Origin: Rhodococcus sp. 1163
GTDB taxonomy: Bacteria; Actinomycetota; Actinomycetes; Mycobacteriales; Mycobacteriaceae
Assembly (NCBI RefSeq): GCF_002091985.1
Contig: NZ_MKKX01000038.1
Span: forward strand, 310,001-374,000
Direction: 5' to 3'
DNA: 64,000 nt
The notes beneath the pieces are model-generated. The model made no database searches. It was given only the letters and a program-made list of their open reading frames with translations, and was not told the origin of the DNA. The position numbers were made by a program, and so were the translations under genes. Positions 52,481-62,772 of this stretch are shown one piece after another (the first letter of the stretch is position 1; every line of letters starts with the position of its first letter).

Positions 52481-54226
52481 GTGGCACCTTCCAGCGGATC
52501 GGTGCATCCAGCCCGCTATCTCGCCGTCTTCGCGGTATTGATGGCCGCTGTGTATGCGCTGGTCTTTTTCACCGGAGACAAGTCGCCAACTCCCAAGTTG
52601 GGAATCGACCTGCAGGGTGGCACGCGTGTCACGCTTACCGCCAGGACACCTGACGGCAGTCAGCCGAGTCAGGACTCTCTGAAGCAGGCGCAGCAGATCA
52701 TCGAGACTCGCGTGAACGGGCTCGGTGTGTCCGGGTCCGAAGTGGTGATCGACGGCGACAATCTCGTAATCACCGTTCCCGGTGACGACAGTTCGCAGGC
52801 ACGTTCGCTCGGCCAGACCGCACGGCTCTTCATTCGTCCAGTGTTGACCGCAGCGCAACCGGCGGCAGGACAGCCGGCGCCAGGAGAGCAAGCCCCTGCG
52901 AACGGAACACCTGCGCCCGCGGCGGGCGAGCAGGCTCCGGTCGGCGAATCGGTACCTCAGGGCCGTCCGTTCCCGGCACAGGACCCGAGCGCGGTCGATC
53001 CGGTCCCGGTGGCCCCTGCCACCGGCGATCAAGGCAGCCCCGACGCTCCGGCGGCAGTGACACCCACAGAGGTCTCCGAAGCCGATCAGGCAGCCAATCA
53101 GATCACCGAGGCGAAGGCGCTACGGCAGAGCGAGGACCCTCAGGTTCAGCAGGCCGCCCTCGCAACGATCGATTGCAATGCACCCGATCCACTGCAAGGC
53201 AACGACGATCCCGCATTGCCCCTCGTCGCGTGCTCGACCGACGGCACCTCCGTGTATGTACTCGGGCCGAGCATCATCGACGGTCAGCAGATCGACGATG
53301 CTACGTCGGGTTTCAACAGCCAACAGTCACGCCACGAGGTCAGTCTGAGTTTCGACTCGGAAGGTAGTAACACCTGGGCGAAGTTCACCGGCGCCAACAT
53401 CGGCAAGCAGGCGGCATTCACACTCGACTCGAAGGTCGTCAGTGCACCGCAGATCCAGGGTGCGACACCTGCCGGGAGCGCCACCTCGATTACCGGCCAG
53501 TTCACCGCGCAGAGCGCCTCGGAGTTGGCGAACACCCTGAAATACGGTTCACTGCCGCTGTCCTTTGCCTCGTCGGAAGCAGAAACAGTGTCCGCGACGC
53601 TTGGGCTTGCGTCGTTGGAGGCAGGTTTGATCGCCGGCGCCATCGGTCTGGTGTTGGTCCTGCTCTACTGCCTCGTCTACTACCGCGCGTTGGGCCTGTT
53701 GACGGCACTGTCGCTGGTGCTGGCAGGCCTGATGGTCTACGGAATTCTGGTTTTGCTCGGGCGGTGGATCAACTTCACCCTCGACTTGGCAGGCATTGCC
53801 GGGTTGATCATCGGTATCGGCATGACAGCGGACTCGTTCGTCGTGTTCTTCGAACGAATCAAGGACGAGATTCGTGAGGGTCGAAGCTTCAGATCTGCGG
53901 TGCCGCGAGGCTGGGCACGTGCGCGAAAGACAGTCCTGTCCGGAAACGCGGTCAGCTTCATCGCCGCTGCCGTGCTCTATGCACTTGCCGTCGGGCAGGT
54001 TCGAGGTTTCGCTTTCACTCTCGGCCTGACGACGATCCTCGACGTAGTGGTCGTCTTCCTGGTGACCTGGCCGCTGGTCTACCTGTGCACGAAGTCGAAA
54101 TTCTGGTCGAAACCAGGTGTCAACGGCCTCGGTGCAGTGGCAGAGGTCGCGCAGGAACGCAAGCGGGCGGCTGCCCGAACGACATCGAGTACGGTCTCGG
54201 CCGACGCGTCGACCAAGGGGGCGTGA
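52481..54226 (+). CDS. secD: Protein translocase subunit SecD
   Basis: A 581-residue membrane protein that helps pull exported proteins out of SecYEG with the proton motive force. The N-terminal helix is followed by [13 protein letters not shown], the SecD signature, then a large periplasmic domain and, after residue 365, the RND-type bundle with [34 protein letters not shown]-type motif and a final helix group. Residues about 125-205 are a Pro/Ala/Gly-rich low-complexity insert, probably an unstructured periplasmic linker. GTG start with GAGGAG 11 bases upstream. secF follows after one base. Confidence 0.94.
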   Translation: MAPSSGSVHPARYLAVFAVLMAAVYALVFFTGDKSPTPKLGIDLQGGTRVTLTARTPDGSQPSQDSLKQAQQIIETRVNGLGVSGSEVVIDGDNLVITVPGDDSSQARSLGQTARLFIRPVLTAAQPAAGQPAPGEQAPANGTPAPAAGEQAPVGESVPQGRPFPAQDPSAVDPVPVAPATGDQGSPDAPAAVTPTEVSEADQAANQITEAKALRQSEDPQVQQAALATIDCNAPDPLQGNDDPALPLVACSTDGTSVYVLGPSIIDGQQIDDATSGFNSQQSRHEVSLSFDSEGSNTWAKFTGANIGKQAAFTLDSKVVSAPQIQGATPAGSATSITGQFTAQSASELANTLKYGSLPLSFASSEAETVSATLGLASLEAGLIAGAIGLVLVLLYCLVYYRALGLLTALSLVLAGLMVYGILVLLGRWINFTLDLAGIAGLIIGIGMTADSFVVFFERIKDEIREGRSFRSAVPRGWARARKTVLSGNAVSFIAAAVLYALAVGQVRGFAFTLGLTTILDVVVVFLVTWPLVYLCTKSKFWSKPGVNGLGAVAEVAQERKRAAARTTSSTVSADASTKGA

Positions 54227-54227
54227 T

Positions 54228-55421
54228 ATGTCCGATTCACCGGAGAAGAACACTTCAGAACCGACCTCGACACTGCTGACAGATTCCGGTGCCGAGCAGA
54301 TGGATCAGCCGCAGCACAGTTGGATGAATCGTCTGTACACGGGCACCGGAGCCTTCGAGATTGTCGGTCGACGTCGCTTCTATTACATCTTGACCGGAAC
54401 GATCGTCTTGATCTGCCTGTTGAGCATCGCCGTCCGTGGATTCACCCTCGGAATCGATTTCGAAGGCGGTACCCGGATTCAGATCCCGGCCGCCGACAAC
54501 GTCAGTACCGAGCAGGTCGAGAAAGTATTCGCCGACACCCTCGGATTCGATCCGGTGTCGGTACAGACCGTCGGTTCCGGTGCCGCTGCCACCGTGCAGG
54601 TTCGTTCCGAGGCGCTCGATGCTGCCGAAGTGAATTCGGTCAAGACCGCTCTGTTCGATTCTTTCGAACCGGTCGACGGGAACGGAGTTGCGTCCCCGAA
54701 TGCGATCAGCATCTCCGATGTGAGCGAAACCTGGGGCGGACAGATCACCCAGAAAGCACTGATCGCGCTGCTGGTGTTCCTCGTCATCGTCAGTATCTAT
54801 ATCTCCATCAGGTACGAGCGGGACATGGCGATTGCTGCCCTCGCGGCACTGGTGTTCGATCTGTTCGTCACGGCCGGTGTCTATTCGCTGGTCGGGTTCG
54901 AGGTCACACCCGCGACAGTGATCGGTTTGTTGACCATCCTCGGCTTCTCGCTCTACGACTCCGTGGTGGTGTTCGACAAGGTCGAAGAAAACACGAGGGG
55001 GATTCTCAATCTCAGGCGCAAGACCTATGCGGAACAGGCGAACCTGGCTGTCAACCAGACGCTCATGCGCTCGATCAACACGACGGTGATCGGCGTACTG
55101 CCGGTGCTGGCTTTGATGGTCGTCGCCGTATGGCTGCTCGGAGTCGGAACGCTGAAGGACCTCGCACTCGTACAGTTGGTGGGCATGATCGTGGGCGCGT
55201 ACTCGTCTATCTTCTTCGCAACACCGCTGCTCGTGACCATCAAGGAAAAGTGGGGACCGGTCGCCGGTCATACCAAGAAGGTGATGGCCAAACGAGCTGA
55301 GGTTGCACAGCGCGTAGGCGTCGTCGGCATGGTCGAGTCCTCGGCCGCTACCGTGCCCGCGCCGGCCACACCGCAGCCAGGCTCGAGGCCTACAGGAAAG
55401 CGCAACAAGAAGAGGCGTTGA
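54228..55421 (+). CDS. secF: Protein translocase subunit SecF
   Basis: A 397-residue partner of SecD with six transmembrane helices. GFTLGIDFEGGTRIQIP is the SecF signature; FSLYDSVVVFDKVEENTR is the conserved proton-relay helix region, followed by QTLMRSINTTVIGVLPVLAL. The ATG is one base after the secD stop; an upstream open frame overlapping secD in another phase is not coding. The C-terminus is a Pro/Ala-rich basic tail ending in KRNKKRR. Confidence 0.94.
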   Translation: MSDSPEKNTSEPTSTLLTDSGAEQMDQPQHSWMNRLYTGTGAFEIVGRRRFYYILTGTIVLICLLSIAVRGFTLGIDFEGGTRIQIPAADNVSTEQVEKVFADTLGFDPVSVQTVGSGAAATVQVRSEALDAAEVNSVKTALFDSFEPVDGNGVASPNAISISDVSETWGGQITQKALIALLVFLVIVSIYISIRYERDMAIAALAALVFDLFVTAGVYSLVGFEVTPATVIGLLTILGFSLYDSVVVFDKVEENTRGILNLRRKTYAEQANLAVNQTLMRSINTTVIGVLPVLALMVVAVWLLGVGTLKDLALVQLVGMIVGAYSSIFFATPLLVTIKEKWGPVAGHTKKVMAKRAEVAQRVGVVGMVESSAATVPAPATPQPGSRPTGKRNKKRR

Positions 55422-55425
55422 TCAC

Positions 55426-57141
55426 GTGCGAGTCTGTCGAACAACTGTCGCAAAGGCGGTGGCGGCTGGACTGGCTGCCACCGTCACCGTGGCTACGGCC
55501 GCGGGGTGCTCGGCGTCCGAGGATCCAGTTCCGTCCATCGGGTACGCCGTCGACAACGTCGTGTCCACGTACAACGCTCGAACTGTGGACGGCGCCGCGT
55601 CCGGGGCACGCCAGGCGTTCCCGCGCGTCCAGACCGGATTCACCTATCTCGGACCCGAGGGAGAGGCGCTGTCCGACAACGACATCGGAAGCGCGTCGGT
55701 GGTGCCCGCCGCCGCGCTGACCGTTCGCTACGTGATCGCTCCACAGGCTGTCTACTCCGACGGTGTCCCGATGACCTGCGACGACCTCGTGTTGGCCTGG
55801 GCTGCCCAGAGCGGCCGTTTCACCTCCGGTGAGGGCAATTCTTCGCTGTTCGACGCTGCGTCGACTGCGGGGTACTCCGACATCGACAAAGTCGACTGTG
55901 TGACCGGTACGAAGGAAGCCACCGTGACCTTTGCGCCGGGGCGGTCCTACCTGGACTGGCGCAGCTTGTTCGGTGCGACATCGCTGCTCCCGGCACACGT
56001 CGTCGCACGTGCAGCGAACGTCCCCAACATCGTCGACCCGATCGACAGTGGGGATTTGGACGCGGTGGGCCGGATCTCCGATTTCTGGAACACCGGCTGG
56101 AACTTCGCTCCCGACGCGATCGATACATCCCTGATGCCGTCCAACGGCCCGTACCGTGTCGATTCCTATACCGCCGACGGTGGGCTGGTTTTGGTAGCCA
56201 ATGACAAGTGGTGGGGCGTCCCACCCGAGACGGAACGAATCATCATCTGGCCCAAGGGAACCGACATCCCGGCGCGCAGCGAAGCAGGCGATCTCGAGGT
56301 CGTCGACTCCGGTGCCGGGGGAGAGGAACCCACCGACGGCTTCGACCGCACCGACTTTCCCTCCAAGGGTGTCGAACAGTTGACGTTGGCTACCGGAGGA
56401 ACCCTTTCTTCGCCGGCGGTGCGGCGAGCGCTTGCCTCGTGCATTCCTCGTCAGCAGCTGTTCGACGAGGTAGGGCATTCCGGATACGACAAGAGTGTCG
56501 GGATCGGATCCGGCGTCGTCGACGCCAGACTTGTGCAGTCCGATACCCTGCTCTACCCGCCGGTGTCGGCTACTGCGGCCGGGCGTTATCGCCAGCCGGA
56601 CACGACCGCATCGTCGTCCGAACTTCGGGCCGCCGGTGTGACTAACCCGACAATCCGGATCGGTTACCTCGCTCCGGATGCACGTCGCGGGGACATTGTG
56701 TCCACTATCGCTGCCTCGTGCGGTCCAGCAGGAATCAACGTTGTCGACGCATCGTCCGCTCAGTTCTCGCCCTCCGCCCTCCAGCGTGGCGAAGTCGACG
56801 TGGTACTCGGATCGACCGCGTCGGCGTCGGGAGCGGCTGGCGCCGTGTCCGACGCGGCTGCCCGGTACAGCCTGCGTGGTGGCGTCGGTAGCAACGTGGG
56901 CGGCTACGACAACAGTCGGGTGAATGCGATCGTGGATCAGCTTGCCGTCGATGCATCCGACGCAAGTTCTCTCGCGGTAGCGACGGAGGGCGAGAGCATC
57001 CTGTGGAACGATATGCCGTCGTTGCCGCTGTTCAACCAGCCGAGGACGCTCCTCGTATCGGACGGGATGAAGAACGTCGTCGCCAATCCGACCGCGGCGG
57101 GTGCGGGCTGGAATATGGATCGGTGGATACTCCTCCGGTGA
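55426..57141 (+). CDS. Extracellular solute-binding lipoprotein, family 5-like
   Basis: A 571-residue exported lipoprotein with a signal peptide ending in the lipobox TAAGC near residue 27. The body resembles peptide/nickel-binding SBP family 5 proteins, for example [20 protein letters not shown] and the last block with [18 protein letters not shown]. It corresponds to Rv2585c, which always sits between secF and apt. No ABC permease genes are adjacent, so the transporter partner, if any, is encoded elsewhere. GTG start, 4 bases after secF; its stop overlaps apt. Confidence 0.87.
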   Translation: MRVCRTTVAKAVAAGLAATVTVATAAGCSASEDPVPSIGYAVDNVVSTYNARTVDGAASGARQAFPRVQTGFTYLGPEGEALSDNDIGSASVVPAAALTVRYVIAPQAVYSDGVPMTCDDLVLAWAAQSGRFTSGEGNSSLFDAASTAGYSDIDKVDCVTGTKEATVTFAPGRSYLDWRSLFGATSLLPAHVVARAANVPNIVDPIDSGDLDAVGRISDFWNTGWNFAPDAIDTSLMPSNGPYRVDSYTADGGLVLVANDKWWGVPPETERIIIWPKGTDIPARSEAGDLEVVDSGAGGEEPTDGFDRTDFPSKGVEQLTLATGGTLSSPAVRRALASCIPRQQLFDEVGHSGYDKSVGIGSGVVDARLVQSDTLLYPPVSATAAGRYRQPDTTASSSELRAAGVTNPTIRIGYLAPDARRGDIVSTIAASCGPAGINVVDASSAQFSPSALQRGEVDVVLGSTASASGAAGAVSDAAARYSLRGGVGSNVGGYDNSRVNAIVDQLAVDASDASSLAVATEGESILWNDMPSLPLFNQPRTLLVSDGMKNVVANPTAAGAGWNMDRWILLR

Positions 57142-57701
57142 GCAAACACAGTGAGACAACTTTCAACGTGAACGCGTTGGCCGAGACCGCCTCGGCAAAC
57201 ATCGACCGATTGGTCCGCTGGGCGGACGACTTCCCGGTCCAGGGCGTACGTTTCGCCGATCTGACACCGGTGTTCGCCGATGCGGACGGACTCTCGGCGG
57301 TCATCGAAGCGCTGGCAGTGGCTGGAACGGGCGCGGATCTCGTGGCAGGTATCGACGCTCGCGGGTTTCTGCTCGGTGCCGGCGTAGCGCTTGCGCTCGG
57401 ATCCGGTGTACTCGCGGTGCGCAAAGCCGGCAAACTTCCTCCGCCCGTCGTATCGCAGCGGTACGAGCTCGAATATGGATCCGCCCAACTGGAGATCCCC
57501 GAATCCATCGACTTGGTAGGTAGGCGTGTACTCGTCGTCGACGATGTGCTGGCGACCGGGGGCACGATCGCCGCGACGGCGACATTGTTGCGCGCACGTG
57601 GGGCACAGGTCGTAGGAGCTGCCGTCGTACTGGAGATAGCGGAGCTTCAAGGCCGCTCCAGGTGCGATGGGTACCCGCTCACCTCCTTGAAAAATGTGTG
57701 A
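57138..57701 (+). CDS. apt: Adenine phosphoribosyltransferase
   Basis: A 187-residue purine salvage enzyme that makes AMP from adenine and PRPP. The PRPP loop is [18 protein letters not shown], and [17 protein letters not shown] and [20 protein letters not shown] are the other Apt signatures. The GTG overlaps the lipoprotein stop by four bases. It leads into relA after 80 bases, an arrangement shared with mycobacteria and streptomycetes. Confidence 0.95.
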   Translation: MSKHSETTFNVNALAETASANIDRLVRWADDFPVQGVRFADLTPVFADADGLSAVIEALAVAGTGADLVAGIDARGFLLGAGVALALGSGVLAVRKAGKLPPPVVSQRYELEYGSAQLEIPESIDLVGRRVLVVDDVLATGGTIAATATLLRARGAQVVGAAVVLEIAELQGRSRCDGYPLTSLKNV

Positions 57702-57781
57702 GGACTAAAGTCGGACCACGGAGCGTGTGTGCCCGGTGCAAGACCAGGCCATGAACTCAAACGCGGCAGGAGGCGATCAGC

Positions 57782-60157
57782 GTGACCAGTTACCTCGACC
57801 AACCCTCGCCCGAACGGCCCGCTTCGGATTCCGCGACGCCCGAATCGAATACGGCCGTTCCAGCCGTCCCGCCGACAGCCGGACGCGGGTCTGTGCCGGC
57901 TGTTCCTACGTCGGCATCGAGAAGGGTTCGCGCTCGTCTGGCCCGCCGGATCACCGCTGGTCGCTCGGCTGCCGTCAAACCGGTTCTCGAGCCTCTTGTC
58001 AGTCTGCATCGGGACCTGTACCCGAAGGCCGATCTCGCGTTGCTGCAACGTGCCTACGATGTCGCTGACGAGCGGCACGCCACGCAGATGCGCAAGTCGG
58101 GCGACCCCTACATCACGCATCCGCTTGCAGTGGCGAACATTCTCGCGGAGCTCGGGATGGATACGACCACGCTCGTCGCTGCTCTGCTGCACGACACTGT
58201 CGAGGACACGGGATACTCGCTCGCGCAACTCACCGAGGAGTTCGGTGAGGAGGTCGCGCATCTCGTCGATGGGGTCACCAAACTCGACAAAGTAGCGCTC
58301 GGCAGCGCGGCCGAAGGCGAGACCATTCGCAAGATGATCATTGCCATGGCACGCGATCCCCGCGTGTTGGTGATCAAGGTCGCCGACCGACTCCACAATA
58401 TGCGGACGATGAGGTTTCTCCCGCCGGAAAAGCAGGCGCGTAAGGCCAAGGAGACCTTGGAAGTTATTGCGCCGCTTGCTCATCGTTTGGGGATGGCGAC
58501 GGTCAAGTGGGAGCTCGAAGACTTGGCGTTCGCAATCCTGCACCCGAAGAAGTACGACGAGATCGTCCGACTGGTCGCGGACCGAGCGCCGTCCCGTGAC
58601 ACGTACCTCGAGAAGGTTCGAGCGGAGATCAACGCATCGTTGTCGGCGTCGCGCATCAGCGCCGTGGTGGAGGGGCGCCCGAAACACTACTGGTCGATCT
58701 ATCAGAAGATGATCGTCAAAGGCCGCGACTTCGACGATATTCACGACCTCGTCGGCGTTCGTATTCTGTGCGACGAGATTCGTGATTGCTACGCGGCTGT
58801 CGGCGTCGTGCACTCGTTGTGGCAGCCGATGGCCGGGCGATTCAAGGACTACATCGCCCAGCCCCGATACGGCGTCTACCAATCGCTTCACACGACTGTG
58901 GTCGGGCCCGAAGGAAAACCGCTCGAGGTGCAGATCCGCACCCGGGAGATGCACAGGACAGCGGAGTTCGGTATTGCCGCGCACTGGCGATACAAGGAGA
59001 CCCGAGGCAAGCACGGCAACGACAACGCCGAGGTCGACGACATGGCCTGGATGCGTCAACTGCTCGACTGGCAGCGTGAGGCAGCGGATCCGGGGGAGTT
59101 CCTCGAATCTTTGCGGTACGACCTCGCAGTCAAAGAGATCTTCGTGTTTACCCCGAAGGGTGACGTTGTAACCCTGCCTGCGGGTTCGTGCCCGGTCGAC
59201 TTCGCATACGCGGTCCACACCGAAGTCGGGCACCGTTGCATAGGAGCACGCGTCAACGGCAGGCTCGTCGCACTGGAACGCACCTTGGACAACGGCGAGG
59301 TGGTCGAGGTTTTCACCTCCAAGGCCGCCACCGCGGGTCCCAGCCGTGATTGGCAAGGTTTCGTAGTCTCTCCGCGTGCCAAATCGAAGATCCGACAGTG
59401 GTTCGCCAAGGAACGCCGAGAGGAGGCACTGGAAGCGGGTAAGGACTCGATCGCCAAGGAAGTCCGTCGCGGAGGTCTACCGCTTCAGCGTCTGATGAAC
59501 GCGGAATCGATGTCCACCATCGCGCACGAATTGCGTTATGTGGATGTCTCCGCGCTGTACACGGCGGTCGGTGAAAGCCACGTATCTGCCCAGCACGTCG
59601 TACAACGCCTGGTTGCTCACCTGGGCGGGGTGGGCGACGTCGAGGAAGAGCTTGCCGAACGTTCGACACCGTCGACAATTCCCACTCGGGCCCGGCCGGT
59701 CGGTGACGCCGGCGTGCTCGTCTCGGGCTCGGAAGGCATCGTGGCGAAGTTGGCGAAATGCTGTACTCCGGTTCCGGGTGACGAGATCCTCGGATTCGTC
59801 ACCCGCGGAGGATCGGTCAGCGTGCACCGAACCGACTGCACCAACGCCAAGTCGCTGGAGGAGCAGTCCGAACGGTTCGTCGATGTGCAGTGGGCGCCTT
59901 CGGCGTCGTCCGTCTTCCTGGTTGCCATCCAGATCGAGGCCCTTGATCGGCACCGACTGCTTTCCGATGTCACGAAGGCTCTGGCTGACGAGAAAGTCAA
60001 CATTCTGTCGGCATCGGTGGCGACCTCAGGGGATCGAGTCGCCATCAGCAAGTTCACTTTCGAGATGGGCGACCCGAAGCATTTGGGACACGTTCTCAAC
60101 GTCGTCCGCAACGTCGAAGGCGTCTACGACGTCTACCGCCTGACCTCGGCGGCCTGA
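57782..60157 (+). CDS. relA: Bifunctional (p)ppGpp synthetase/hydrolase
   Basis: A 791-residue RelA/SpoT homologue (Rel) that makes and degrades the stringent-response alarmone. Order: a variable 60-residue N-terminus, the HD hydrolase domain with [19 protein letters not shown] and [13 protein letters not shown] (complete His-Asp pair), the synthetase with [17 protein letters not shown] and [11 protein letters not shown], the TGS domain ([14 protein letters not shown]), a zinc-finger-like [18 protein letters not shown], and a C-terminal ACT domain. Both activities should be intact. GTG start with GGAGG nine bases upstream. Confidence 0.96.
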   Translation: MTSYLDQPSPERPASDSATPESNTAVPAVPPTAGRGSVPAVPTSASRRVRARLARRITAGRSAAVKPVLEPLVSLHRDLYPKADLALLQRAYDVADERHATQMRKSGDPYITHPLAVANILAELGMDTTTLVAALLHDTVEDTGYSLAQLTEEFGEEVAHLVDGVTKLDKVALGSAAEGETIRKMIIAMARDPRVLVIKVADRLHNMRTMRFLPPEKQARKAKETLEVIAPLAHRLGMATVKWELEDLAFAILHPKKYDEIVRLVADRAPSRDTYLEKVRAEINASLSASRISAVVEGRPKHYWSIYQKMIVKGRDFDDIHDLVGVRILCDEIRDCYAAVGVVHSLWQPMAGRFKDYIAQPRYGVYQSLHTTVVGPEGKPLEVQIRTREMHRTAEFGIAAHWRYKETRGKHGNDNAEVDDMAWMRQLLDWQREAADPGEFLESLRYDLAVKEIFVFTPKGDVVTLPAGSCPVDFAYAVHTEVGHRCIGARVNGRLVALERTLDNGEVVEVFTSKAATAGPSRDWQGFVVSPRAKSKIRQWFAKERREEALEAGKDSIAKEVRRGGLPLQRLMNAESMSTIAHELRYVDVSALYTAVGESHVSAQHVVQRLVAHLGGVGDVEEELAERSTPSTIPTRARPVGDAGVLVSGSEGIVAKLAKCCTPVPGDEILGFVTRGGSVSVHRTDCTNAKSLEEQSERFVDVQWAPSASSVFLVAIQIEALDRHRLLSDVTKALADEKVNILSASVATSGDRVAISKFTFEMGDPKHLGHVLNVVRNVEGVYDVYRLTSAA

Positions 60158-60159
60158 GG

Positions 60160-60212
60160 CTCCACGGGCGCGGTCGAGCGGCGTGTACGCGCGCTCGACC
60201 GAGCCGGTGGAG
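60160..60212. terminator. Bidirectional terminator between relA and the cyclophilin genes
   Basis: A 10-bp stem cggtcgagcg / cgctcgaccg (60171-60180, 60192-60201) is enclosed by outer arms ctccac / gtggag. It begins 3 bases after relA and ends 4 bases before the convergent cyclophilin stop codon. Confidence 0.75.
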
Positions 60213-60215
60213 GTT

Positions 60216-61004
60216 CTAGGTGACGGTTTGTATCGTCACAGCTGCGTTCGGGGCGCCGTCGCCACCAGGAGTTGCGACCCCTGCTGCAGCGACCTTGTCG
60301 AGCGTGGCGAGTCCCTCGGCAGAAATCGTCCCGAAGACGGTGTACTGCGGAGGCAGCACCGAGTCCTCGTAGACGAGGAAGAACTGGCTGCCGTTCGTGT
60401 CGGGTCCGGCATTCGCCATCGCGACCGTTCCGCGTGGGTACACAACCGGCGTCGACGCGGCGGGATCATCGGCGGGGAACGCCGTGGTCGGGTATTCGTT
60501 CGGATATTCGTAACCCGGACCCCTGCTTCCCTTGCCCGAAGGATCACCACACTGGAGAACCTTCAAACCAGGGGAGGTGGTCAGACGATGGCACGGGGTG
60601 TCGTCGAAATACCCCTGAGCGGCCAAGTTGGTGAAGCTGTTGACAGTGCAGGGTGCTTCGGCCCGGTCCAAGGTCAATCCGATCGGCCCCTGGCTCGTCG
60701 TCATCGCTACCTCGACCGTCCCTTGTGTGGGCACATCGGCCGTCGGCGGAGGGGTGTTGTCTCGGACGGCAGGCGTCGCCGCGGGATAGTCACAGGTGGT
60801 TGTCGGCGCTTGGGGCGTAGGGACCGCAGGCAGCACCCCGAATTGGCTCAGGTCCAACTCCGGCTCGGGTGCGGCGCTGGTCGCCTTCGGCGTCGATGCT
60901 GCCGTCGTCGTGGATGTCGCGGTGCCCGATGTGTCCGAAGAGCACCCGGCCACGAGCATGGCTACCGCGCCGGCAGCCACGAACAGAGCCGAGCGTGTGA
61001 TCAC
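60216..61004 (-). CDS. Cyclophilin-type peptidyl-prolyl isomerase, lipoprotein
   Basis: A 262-residue exported cyclophilin. The N-terminus is a lipoprotein signal with lipobox VAGC near residue 20, followed by a Thr/Ser/Ala-rich linker. The isomerase domain starts near residue 95 and has NSFTNLAAQGYFDDTPCHRL, YPRGTVAMANAGPDTNGSQF and YTVFGTISAEGL. The arginine of the usual cyclophilin FHR motif is present as CHRL. The GTG overlaps the upstream cyclophilin stop (GTGA), so both are coupled. It looks like the second product of a gene duplication. Confidence 0.9.
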   Translation of the reverse strand: MITRSALFVAAGAVAMLVAGCSSDTSGTATSTTTAASTPKATSAAPEPELDLSQFGVLPAVPTPQAPTTTCDYPAATPAVRDNTPPPTADVPTQGTVEVAMTTSQGPIGLTLDRAEAPCTVNSFTNLAAQGYFDDTPCHRLTTSPGLKVLQCGDPSGKGSRGPGYEYPNEYPTTAFPADDPAASTPVVYPRGTVAMANAGPDTNGSQFFLVYEDSVLPPQYTVFGTISAEGLATLDKVAAAGVATPGGDGAPNAAVTIQTVT

Positions 61005-61858
61005 AGGTCGCTCACCACGTTCGTGATGTCGACGGGAAGGGCCGGTTTTCCATCCTGGGCGCCGCCTTCGACCCCGCCTGCTGCGACCTTGTCCAGAGTC
61101 TGCAGACCCGTCTCGTCGATGGTTCCGAACGCCGTGTACGCGGGAGGCAGCTTCGAATCACCGAAGACGAGGAAGAACTGGCTTCCATTGGTTCCGGGCC
61201 CGGCGTTTGCCATCGCAAGGGTGCCGCGAGGATAGGAGATCGGCTGGCCGGCTGCAGGGTCACCGACGTTGTATTGGTCGACCGGGAACTCGTCCGCGAA
61301 CTCGTAACCGGGTCCGCCTTGACCCGTGCCCGCAGGATCGCCGCACTGGAGCACCTGCAACCCTGCAGACGTCGTGAGACGGTGGCAGGAGGTTCCGTCG
61401 AAGTATCCCTGGTTTGCCAGTGAAACGAAGCTGTTGACAGTGCACGGTGCCTGCGGGTTGTTCAGCGTGAGTCCAATGTTGCCCTGCGAGGTTTCCATGC
61501 TGTAGCTCAGGGGCTCGTCGCTCGTCGGAATCGCGTCGGTGCGTGGTGGCGTGTTCGGCTTCGCCGCCGGTGCCTGTGCCGCCGGATACGCGCAGTTCAC
61601 GGTCTCCGGAAGCGGCTCGGAGCGGCCGTCGGTGATGAGCGTGTCTGCCGAAGGAGTGTCCGATGCAGTCGTCTCGGGTTCGTCGCCACCTCGGGTGATC
61701 GCGAAAACGACTGCGACCGCGCCGACTACGACGGCCACACCCAGAACCGACCCGGCGATCGTCAGCTGTTTACGCTTCTTGGCTCGCTCTGCTCGGTGTT
61801 CGAGTTGTCGCTCGAGCTTTCTTTTCGCTGCCTCACGCCGTTGCTCGTTGCTGGGCAA
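61001..61858 (-). CDS. ppiB: Cyclophilin-type peptidyl-prolyl isomerase, membrane-anchored
   Basis: A 285-residue protein. A basic N-terminus rich in Lys/Arg (QRREAAKRKLERQLEHRA) is followed by one transmembrane helix (TIAGSVLGVAVVVGAVAVVF) and a cyclophilin domain facing outside, with NSFVSLANQGYFDGTSCHRL and YPRGTLAMANAGPGTNGSQF. It matches Rv2582. The start is TTG at 61858, with GGAGG nine bases upstream and PSNEQRREAAKRK as the family N-terminus. It is divergent from the metallo-hydrolase gene and coupled to a second cyclophilin gene. Confidence 0.9.
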   Translation of the reverse strand: MPSNEQRREAAKRKLERQLEHRAERAKKRKQLTIAGSVLGVAVVVGAVAVVFAITRGGDEPETTASDTPSADTLITDGRSEPLPETVNCAYPAAQAPAAKPNTPPRTDAIPTSDEPLSYSMETSQGNIGLTLNNPQAPCTVNSFVSLANQGYFDGTSCHRLTTSAGLQVLQCGDPAGTGQGGPGYEFADEFPVDQYNVGDPAAGQPISYPRGTLAMANAGPGTNGSQFFLVFGDSKLPPAYTAFGTIDETGLQTLDKVAAGGVEGGAQDGKPALPVDITNVVSDL

Positions 61859-62027
61859 TTCGCCTGTCCTCCCGCTTGTCCTCGATCGATTACCGGCGCT
61901 CGATCCGGCTGTTCGGAGCCGAAACCGGCCGTCAGTGAGTGTGCCATTACATCCTGAGAACACTCTGACGGGCACCGCAGGCGCGCAGCGCCAGGCACTG
62001 GCGATGCCAGTGTGGACGCCGTGCAAC

Positions 62028-62033
62028 TAGGCT
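62028..62033 (+). promoter_or_regulatory. -10 box TAGGCT before the metallo-hydrolase gene
   Basis: TAGGCT lies 40 bases before the GTG. AGGAG about ten bases before the GTG is the Shine-Dalgarno. Confidence 0.45.
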
Positions 62034-62073
62034 GGAGAAAAGACCGTGCCAGACCGATCTAGGAGCTACAGCT

Positions 62074-62772
62074 GTGCTCGTCACCGGATTCCCGGCGGGA
62101 ATGTTTCAGACCAACTGCTACATCCTCGCCCAGGACGGGGCAAAAGAATGCGTCGTCGTCGATCCCGGTCAGGATGCGGCAGAGCCCCTGTTCGAGTTTC
62201 TGAACTCCTCGAATACGACGCCGGTCGCCGTGCTCCTCACTCATGGACACCTCGATCACACATGGTCCGTGGAACCCGTCTGCAGAAAGTTCGGGATCCC
62301 CGCATACATCCAGGCAGAGGACCGCTACATGCTCTCGGATCCGATTCGAGGGACCGGGCCGGCGTTGGCTGCAATGTTGGGTGACGCCGAGTTCCACGAG
62401 CCGGACGAGGTGCTCGATCTCGAGGACGGAATGACTCTCGAACTCGCAGGAATCACGTTCGGCGTACTGCGGACGCCGGGCCACACTCAGGGTTCGGTGG
62501 TATTCACGACAACGATCGATGCGCCGGACGGGGATGTGTCCATTGCTTTGACCGGGGACACTCTCTTCGCCGGTTCGATCGGCCGCAGCGACCTCCCCGG
62601 TGGTGATCATGATCAGCTACTCCGCTCGATAGGCCGGTCTCTGCTACCGCTGGCCGACGACACCGTGATCCTTCCCGGACATGGCGGCCAGAGCTCCATC
62701 GGCCAAGAACGCGCGTCCAATCCGTTTCTCGTTGGACTGTCCGGTCCCGAACAAGGAAATATGCACTCGTGA
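62074..62772 (+). CDS. MBL-fold metallo-hydrolase (glyoxalase II-like)
   Basis: A 232-residue zinc hydrolase. The metal motif HxHxDH is [11 protein letters not shown] near residue 60; further ligands are in [27 protein letters not shown] and [14 protein letters not shown]. It resembles hydroxyacylglutathione hydrolase, but mycolic-acid actinobacteria use mycothiol, so a thioester of another thiol is more likely. Rv2581c is the positional counterpart. GTG start; the stop overlaps the hisS start (GTGA). Confidence 0.9.
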   Translation: MLVTGFPAGMFQTNCYILAQDGAKECVVVDPGQDAAEPLFEFLNSSNTTPVAVLLTHGHLDHTWSVEPVCRKFGIPAYIQAEDRYMLSDPIRGTGPALAAMLGDAEFHEPDEVLDLEDGMTLELAGITFGVLRTPGHTQGSVVFTTTIDAPDGDVSIALTGDTLFAGSIGRSDLPGGDHDQLLRSIGRSLLPLADDTVILPGHGGQSSIGQERASNPFLVGLSGPEQGNMHS

